Positions 24,701 to 28,732 of a DNA stretch of 28,732 nt are shown here, in pieces. The notes under the pieces were generated by a model that did not search any database, had not been told where the DNA came from, and saw only the letters and a list, made by a program, of their open reading frames with translations. The translations under genes were made by a program, and so were the position numbers. How positions within the stretch are numbered: position 1 is the stretch's first letter; each line of letters starts with the position of its first letter. Origin of the DNA: CAYVBJ01 sp964415185 (lineage in GTDB: Bacteria; Bacteroidota; Rhodothermia; Balneolales; Balneolaceae); the NCBI GenBank assembly GCA_964415185.1, contig CAYPZI010000028.1:1-28732 (forward strand). The letters are read 5' to 3'.

Positions 24701-26701
24701 TCAATTGATGTCCAGAAGTTTTTTAAATTTTTCTTCGTCAATAACCCGGATTCCAAGTTTTTTGGCCTTGTCCAGTTTACTGCCGGGTGATTCTCCTGCA
24801 AGCACATAATCGGTATTGTTACTTACCGATGAGGTTGTTTTCCCTCCATGCTCTTCAATCAGGGTTGAAGCTTCCTTCCTTGTAAGCGATGGCAATGTGC
24901 CAGTAAGAACAAAATTAAGCCCTTCCAGTTTTGTTGTTTTAAAGCTCTTTTTTTCGGCTTCGAAATTTAAACCGTAATTTCTGAGGCGATTTACAATTTC
25001 CCTGTTTTTTTCATGGCGAAAAAAAGCTGTTACAGACTCAGCAATTTTAGGGCCGATCGAATTAACTTCCGTCATTTTTTCAATGTCAGCTTTCATGAGG
25101 GTGTCGATATTTTGGAATGCGTCAGCCAGGTCTTTTGCTACGGTTTTCCCCACGAAACGGATTCCCAGAGCATAAAGAACCCTTTCAAAAGGCTGGAATT
25201 TACTTTTCTCAATTGCCGTGACCAAATTATAGGCACTTTTTTCGGCCATCCTGTCAAGTTTTTCAAGTTGTTCGCTTTCCAATATATACAGGTCGGCATA
25301 GGTTTCAATCAGGTTATTTTCAACAAGCTGGTTAACTACCGCTTCGCCCAGGCCTTCAATATCCATGGCGTCCCTTGAGGCAAAATGCTTAATCCGTTCC
25401 CTTACCTGGGGCGGGCACTGTTGGTTTACACAGCGCCAGGCAACTTCCCCTTCAAATTTTTCAAGGGGTTCGCCACATGCTGGGCAACTACCGGGCATTT
25501 CGAAGGGATCTTCCCGATCTTTTCTGTCCGGATTTACAACACTCACAACTTGCGGTATGATATCCCCGGCTTTTTCAACAATGACAATATCACCGGACCG
25601 TATATCTTTTCTGTGGATTTCATCTTCGTTATGTAATGTTGCCCGTTTTACGGTTGTACCGGCAAGTTCAACGGGTTCCAATTCAGCTACGGGCGTGATG
25701 GTGCCGAGCCTGCCAACTTGCAGGGTTATGGAATTGAGACGGGTGGTTGCCTGCTCAGCTTCAAATTTGTAGGCAATCGCCCACCTCGGTGACTTTGATG
25801 TACTTCCAAGTTCCGATCGATATTTCTCTTCATTTACCTTAATCACCACACCATCGGTTTCAAACGGGTGCTCATGGCGTATCTTATCCCAATCCCGGAT
25901 AACACTCATTAACTCATCGATATTATTGCACAACTTATTCTGGTGACATACAGGCAGTCCGTAGGATGAAAGTTTTTCAAGTTTCTTCAACTGGGTTTCG
26001 TTTTGATCCGGCCTTTCCAAAATTAAATCAAAAGCAAAAAAACGAATAGGCCGGCGCGCAACTTCTCTCGGATCCTGCATTTTAAGGGACCCGGCTGTAG
26101 AATTTCTCGGATTGGCAAAGGTTGCAAGCCCCTGTTCATCCCTGTGTTGATTAAGTCTTACAAAGGCTTCTTTTTCCATATATGCCTCTCCGCGTACTTC
26201 AACCACCTCGGGCGGGGAGCCGGAAATCTTAAGCGGGATGTCTTGTATGGTTTTAATATTTTGGGTGACATCGTCACCGCGCTGGCCGTCGCCCCTTGTA
26301 GCTCCCAATACAAGTTTACTGTTTTCATACCTGAGCCTGATGGAAGCACCGTCAAATTTGAGCTCTGCAAGGTAAGTAAAGTCACTGTGTCCGAGTATAC
26401 CTCTCACTCTTTTATCGAAGTCACCGAGTTCTTCCTCGTTGTAGGTATTTGAGAGGCTGAGCATAGGTACCGGGTGCTCCACAGTCGGAAATGCGTCGGT
26501 AGGTGATCCGCCTACGCGATTCGTGGGTGACCCGGATTCCTGAAGCCCGAATTTTTCTTCAAGCTCTTCCAGTTCTTTTAACGCTTCATCGAATTCCCTG
26601 TCCGAGATAAATGGTTTTGCCTCATCGTAGTAAGCGCGATTTGCACGTTCAATGAGATCTCTCAAATCTTCAACACGCCTGGCTGCAGCTTTTTCATCCA
26701 T
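24701..26701 (-). CDS. ligA: NAD-dependent DNA ligase
   Basis: Seals nicks in replication and repair using NAD. The 666-residue protein has the standard domain order. An Ia domain opens it (about 1-70; AYYDEAKPFISDREFD). The adenylation domain has the nucleophile Lys115 in ELKFDGASIRL. The OB fold follows, then a zinc finger with Cys406, Cys409, Cys424 and Cys429. Helix-hairpin-helix repeats span about 440-585 and a C-terminal BRCT domain about 590-666 (LNFVLTGTLPSLTRKEA). It follows the RodZ-like gene after 15 bases, so the two probably share a transcript. The identification is secure. Confidence 0.98.
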   Translation of the reverse strand: MDEKAAARRVEDLRDLIERANRAYYDEAKPFISDREFDEALKELEELEEKFGLQESGSPTNRVGGSPTDAFPTVEHPVPMLSLSNTYNEEELGDFDKRVRGILGHSDFTYLAELKFDGASIRLRYENSKLVLGATRGDGQRGDDVTQNIKTIQDIPLKISGSPPEVVEVRGEAYMEKEAFVRLNQHRDEQGLATFANPRNSTAGSLKMQDPREVARRPIRFFAFDLILERPDQNETQLKKLEKLSSYGLPVCHQNKLCNNIDELMSVIRDWDKIRHEHPFETDGVVIKVNEEKYRSELGSTSKSPRWAIAYKFEAEQATTRLNSITLQVGRLGTITPVAELEPVELAGTTVKRATLHNEDEIHRKDIRSGDIVIVEKAGDIIPQVVSVVNPDRKDREDPFEMPGSCPACGEPLEKFEGEVAWRCVNQQCPPQVRERIKHFASRDAMDIEGLGEAVVNQLVENNLIETYADLYILESEQLEKLDRMAEKSAYNLVTAIEKSKFQPFERVLYALGIRFVGKTVAKDLADAFQNIDTLMKADIEKMTEVNSIGPKIAESVTAFFRHEKNREIVNRLRNYGLNFEAEKKSFKTTKLEGLNFVLTGTLPSLTRKEASTLIEEHGGKTTSSVSNNTDYVLAGESPGSKLDKAKKLGIRVIDEEKFKKLLDIN

Positions 26702-26716
26702 GATTTTTTTTTATGG

Positions 26717-27787
26717 TTAAAACGATGGCCTTGCAGCAACAGAATCCGGTTGTGCCATTCCTTCCGGAATCTCAAAGGGCACAGGTTCAGCCCATTCAGG
26801 ATCGGAATCAAAGAAGGAGCGGGTCAGTTCAACCATATTTTCATCGGGATTAAAGTGTTCCTGCCTGAAATTTTCAATTAAATGGCCGTTCAAAAAAAGC
26901 AGCATTTGGCTGTATTGCCCGCGAACACGTATTGAATCCCTGAATTCGAACTGCATGGCAACTCCCTGGTCGATCCAATAAGGATCGATTCTGGGTTTAA
27001 GATCACTCCAGACCCGTATCGGATCCAAATTGCCCGTGGCTGCATAGATAGATAGATAGAGTGTGTCTGAAAGGGTAGCTGTTGTTTCTTCTTCAGCCGG
27101 AGTTTCAGAAAAATCGAGTGCCGGACCCTCTTCCGTATTAAGTTCAGGGCGGGCAATATCAGTTGTTCCGGCTTCACGATCTTCCGGTAAGCCATTGCCA
27201 AAAATTAAAAAGGCAGCAATCAAAACCACAACTGCAATTAAAGCAATTGCAATCAGCCAGACTGATTTATTGTACCGGGGTGTTTGTATCCGTTTTCCAA
27301 ACTCAGCCCAGTTTATGGCTCTGACGTTCGGAGCAGGCGCGGTGGTAAATGCCTTTTCCGGTTCATCCGTTTTGAAATCGTTTTTATGTTCTTCGGCAAT
27401 ATTTTTCAGTGTTGATGGAATTTGCTGATCGGATTCTTTTTCACTTTTATCATCACGATTCTCTTCCTCTATGGTTTTTTTATCGAGGTCAGGCTTTACT
27501 TTCGAAACCAATTCCGGGTAAGAATTCAGCAGCAGGTGATTGTAATTGCCGGCTTCATGTTGATCAAGTGCTTTGACGATAACTGCATCATTTATCTTGA
27601 GCGCCCGGGCATACGTTCTGACAAAACTCCTGATATATGTTTTCACCTCTGTCTTGTCTTTGAAAATATCACCGGACTCTATAGCACGGAGTGTATCTAC
27701 CGGAATCTTTGTCATTCCGTGAATATCATCAATTGTGAAATCAAGATGTTTCCTGATTCTTAACAAGTCTTTTCCAACTGACGGCAT
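26717..27787 (-). CDS. rodZ: RodZ-like helix-turn-helix membrane protein
   Basis: A 356-residue bitopic protein of the RodZ type, which links MreB filaments to cell-wall synthesis. It has an N-terminal HTH_25 domain (about 1-75: VGKDLLRIRKHLDFTIDDIH, IPVDTLRAIESGD, VKTYIRSFVRTYARAL), a charged linker, one membrane helix (about 175-197) and a periplasmic part with a beta-rich RodZ-like domain (about 240-335). A short ATAG tetranucleotide repeat falls inside the codons for residues 243-248. The ATG at 27787 diverges from comF; 212 bases lie between. mreB is not in the window. The symbol is by domain layout and not by strong sequence similarity. Confidence 0.82.
   Translation of the reverse strand: MPSVGKDLLRIRKHLDFTIDDIHGMTKIPVDTLRAIESGDIFKDKTEVKTYIRSFVRTYARALKINDAVIVKALDQHEAGNYNHLLLNSYPELVSKVKPDLDKKTIEEENRDDKSEKESDQQIPSTLKNIAEEHKNDFKTDEPEKAFTTAPAPNVRAINWAEFGKRIQTPRYNKSVWLIAIALIAVVVLIAAFLIFGNGLPEDREAGTTDIARPELNTEEGPALDFSETPAEEETTATLSDTLYLSIYAATGNLDPIRVWSDLKPRIDPYWIDQGVAMQFEFRDSIRVRGQYSQMLLFLNGHLIENFRQEHFNPDENMVELTRSFFDSDPEWAEPVPFEIPEGMAQPDSVAARPSF
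27044..27060. repeat. ATAG/GATA tetranucleotide microsatellite inside rodZ
   Basis: Just over four units of the tetranucleotide (17 bases). Because four is not a multiple of three, slippage would shift the reading frame of the RodZ-like protein near residue 245. The array is short, so this is only a weak candidate for phase variation. Confidence 0.5.
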
Positions 27788-27936
27788 CGATATCGTTTTA
27801 ATTGATGGTTAATTTAAATCTAAATAATTCTCGAAGATAATGAAAAGCCTGTTATAGACGAATAGAATCTGTAAATGGAATAAATTAAAATTTGTTTCAT
27901 GGTGTAAGATATCGCTTTGGCAAAGATCTTAATATG

Positions 27937-27971
27937 TAGACCTCCAAGGTTTTGAAAACCTTGGAGGTCTA
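27937..27971. repeat. Perfect 17-base-arm palindrome upstream of comF
   Basis: Arm TAGACCTCCAAGGTTTT is followed after one central G by its exact reverse complement, a 35-base near-perfect palindrome. It lies 28 bases before the probable comF start and overlaps an in-frame TTG at 27952. The length and symmetry suggest a dispersed palindromic (REP-like) element. It could also act as an operator or as a hairpin in the comF leader. Confidence 0.85.
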
Positions 27972-27999
27972 TAGGGAATTAAAAACAACAACTGTTGCC

Positions 28000-28671
28000 A
28001 TGAGACAAATATTGAGCGCTGTTTATCAATTTGTATTTCCTCATTGTTGTGTTGGCTGTGGTGACCAGCTTCATACTCCTGAATTTTTTATTTGTGATGA
28101 TTGCGTAAACACAAGATTTGAAAGCCCGCAGGAACAACATAAGCTGATATTGCCTGAATTTGTCACCCGGGTCTACTCGATGTGGAAATTTGACAAGGGG
28201 GGAGATCTGCAAAATATTTTGCACCAATTGAAATATCACCGCTTAACAGGTGCTGGTATCCAATTAGGCAGGCTTCTTGGGGCCGGGCTTGATGACATAG
28301 CCGGTTATTTTGGAAGAGAACCGCTATTGATTCCTGTGCCGCTTCACAGGAAAAAGCTGATGAAAAGGGGATTTAACCAGGCCCGTGTGATAGCTGACGG
28401 AATCGGGCAAATCACCGGATGGCCGGTCGTTGACAAGGATAACATCATCAGGCAAAAAAACACTACCAGCCAGACGGGTCTATCCACAGCCGAACGGGCC
28501 AAAAACCTGAAAAATGCATTTTTGATAAATAAACCGGATGTTCTCCGGAATTTTCAGCCTGTTATTGTTGATGATGTATTCACAACCGGAACCACAACGT
28601 TTGAACTTGCCGGCGCGATTTACGGGGAAACGGGATTGAAGTCGATAATTGTTACGGTTGCGCTTGCTTGA
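28000..28671 (+). CDS. comF: ComF-family amidophosphoribosyltransferase-like protein
   Basis: Phosphoribosyltransferase-fold protein linked to DNA uptake in competent bacteria. The N-terminal zinc-binding pairs are Cys17-x2-Cys20 and Cys32-x2-Cys35 (CCVGCGDQ, ICDDC). The middle carries LKYHRLTGAG and LIPVPLHRKKLMKRGFNQA, which are family hallmarks. The PRPP loop VIVDDVFTTGTT lies at 188-199. The frame is open from TTG 27952, but that codon sits inside a perfect palindrome; ATG 28000 gives MRQILSAVYQFVFPHCC, the usual ComF start, and 223 residues. No Shine-Dalgarno is clear. The 3' end is followed at once by a GAGACAG tandem array. Other competence genes are not in the window. Confidence 0.92.
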   Translation: MRQILSAVYQFVFPHCCVGCGDQLHTPEFFICDDCVNTRFESPQEQHKLILPEFVTRVYSMWKFDKGGDLQNILHQLKYHRLTGAGIQLGRLLGAGLDDIAGYFGREPLLIPVPLHRKKLMKRGFNQARVIADGIGQITGWPVVDKDNIIRQKNTTSQTGLSTAERAKNLKNAFLINKPDVLRNFQPVIVDDVFTTGTTTFELAGAIYGETGLKSIIVTVALA

Positions 28672-28672
28672 T

Positions 28673-28732
<60 letters not shown>

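Noticed and set aside
27952..27999. N-terminal extension of ComF from TTG 27952
   Set aside because: The codons fall inside a perfect palindrome. ATG 28000 gives the usual ComF N-terminus.

Overview
The window reads as a chromosomal segment from a Gram-negative bacterium of the Bacteroidota/Balneolota/Rhodothermota side of the tree; a Balneolota-like member is my best guess. This is an inference from gene content and style: a signal peptidase I with a very large periplasmic insertion, an exported DUF4159 protein, a PgpH-type 7TM-HD protein, AT-rich intergenic DNA, few clear Shine-Dalgarno sites, several TTG starts and many short dispersed intergenic repeats. There is no rRNA, tRNA, prophage, CRISPR array or intact insertion sequence that I can see. 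Most genes are single-copy housekeeping genes.

Left part (1-7545): an exported glycosylasparaginase; a cytosolic M14 metallopeptidase facing it tail to tail; then a + strand cluster of lepA, a secreted protein of unknown function that overlaps lepA by ATGA, and lepB. An NRAMP-type transporter lacking the usual metal-binding motifs converges on lepB. Middle part (7546-13888): prfA, inorganic pyrophosphatase and an M50/CBS membrane protease on +; a two-domain UspA protein on -; an SRAP (YedK/HMCES-like) abasic-site protein on +; an FKBP-like lipoprotein and tatC on -.

Right part (13889-28732): a minus-strand run with rpiB-glyA-tatC, then an exported DUF4159 protein, then an etfB-etfA-fixC-fixX (EtfABCX/FixABCX) electron-transfer operon. 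After a 600-base gene-poor stretch come an orphan response-regulator receiver on +, and xerD, a PgpH-like c-di-AMP phosphodiesterase, ligA and a RodZ-like protein on -. comF is on + and runs into a heptanucleotide tandem array that continues to the window edge.

The genes cover translation (lepA, prfA), protein export and envelope (lepB, tatC, FKBP lipoprotein, rodZ), DNA integrity (ligA, SRAP, xerD), one-carbon and pentose metabolism (glyA, rpiB) and flavin-based electron transfer. I found no convincing undescribed multi-gene system. The most noteworthy items are: a roughly 105-bp repeat present twice (7621-7726 and 20235-20339), probably one family among several short intergenic palindromes and repeats; a non-canonical NRAMP; the EtfABCX operon with an eight-cysteine FixX; an unknown secreted protein between lepA and lepB; and three convergent gene pairs whose 3' ends overlap.
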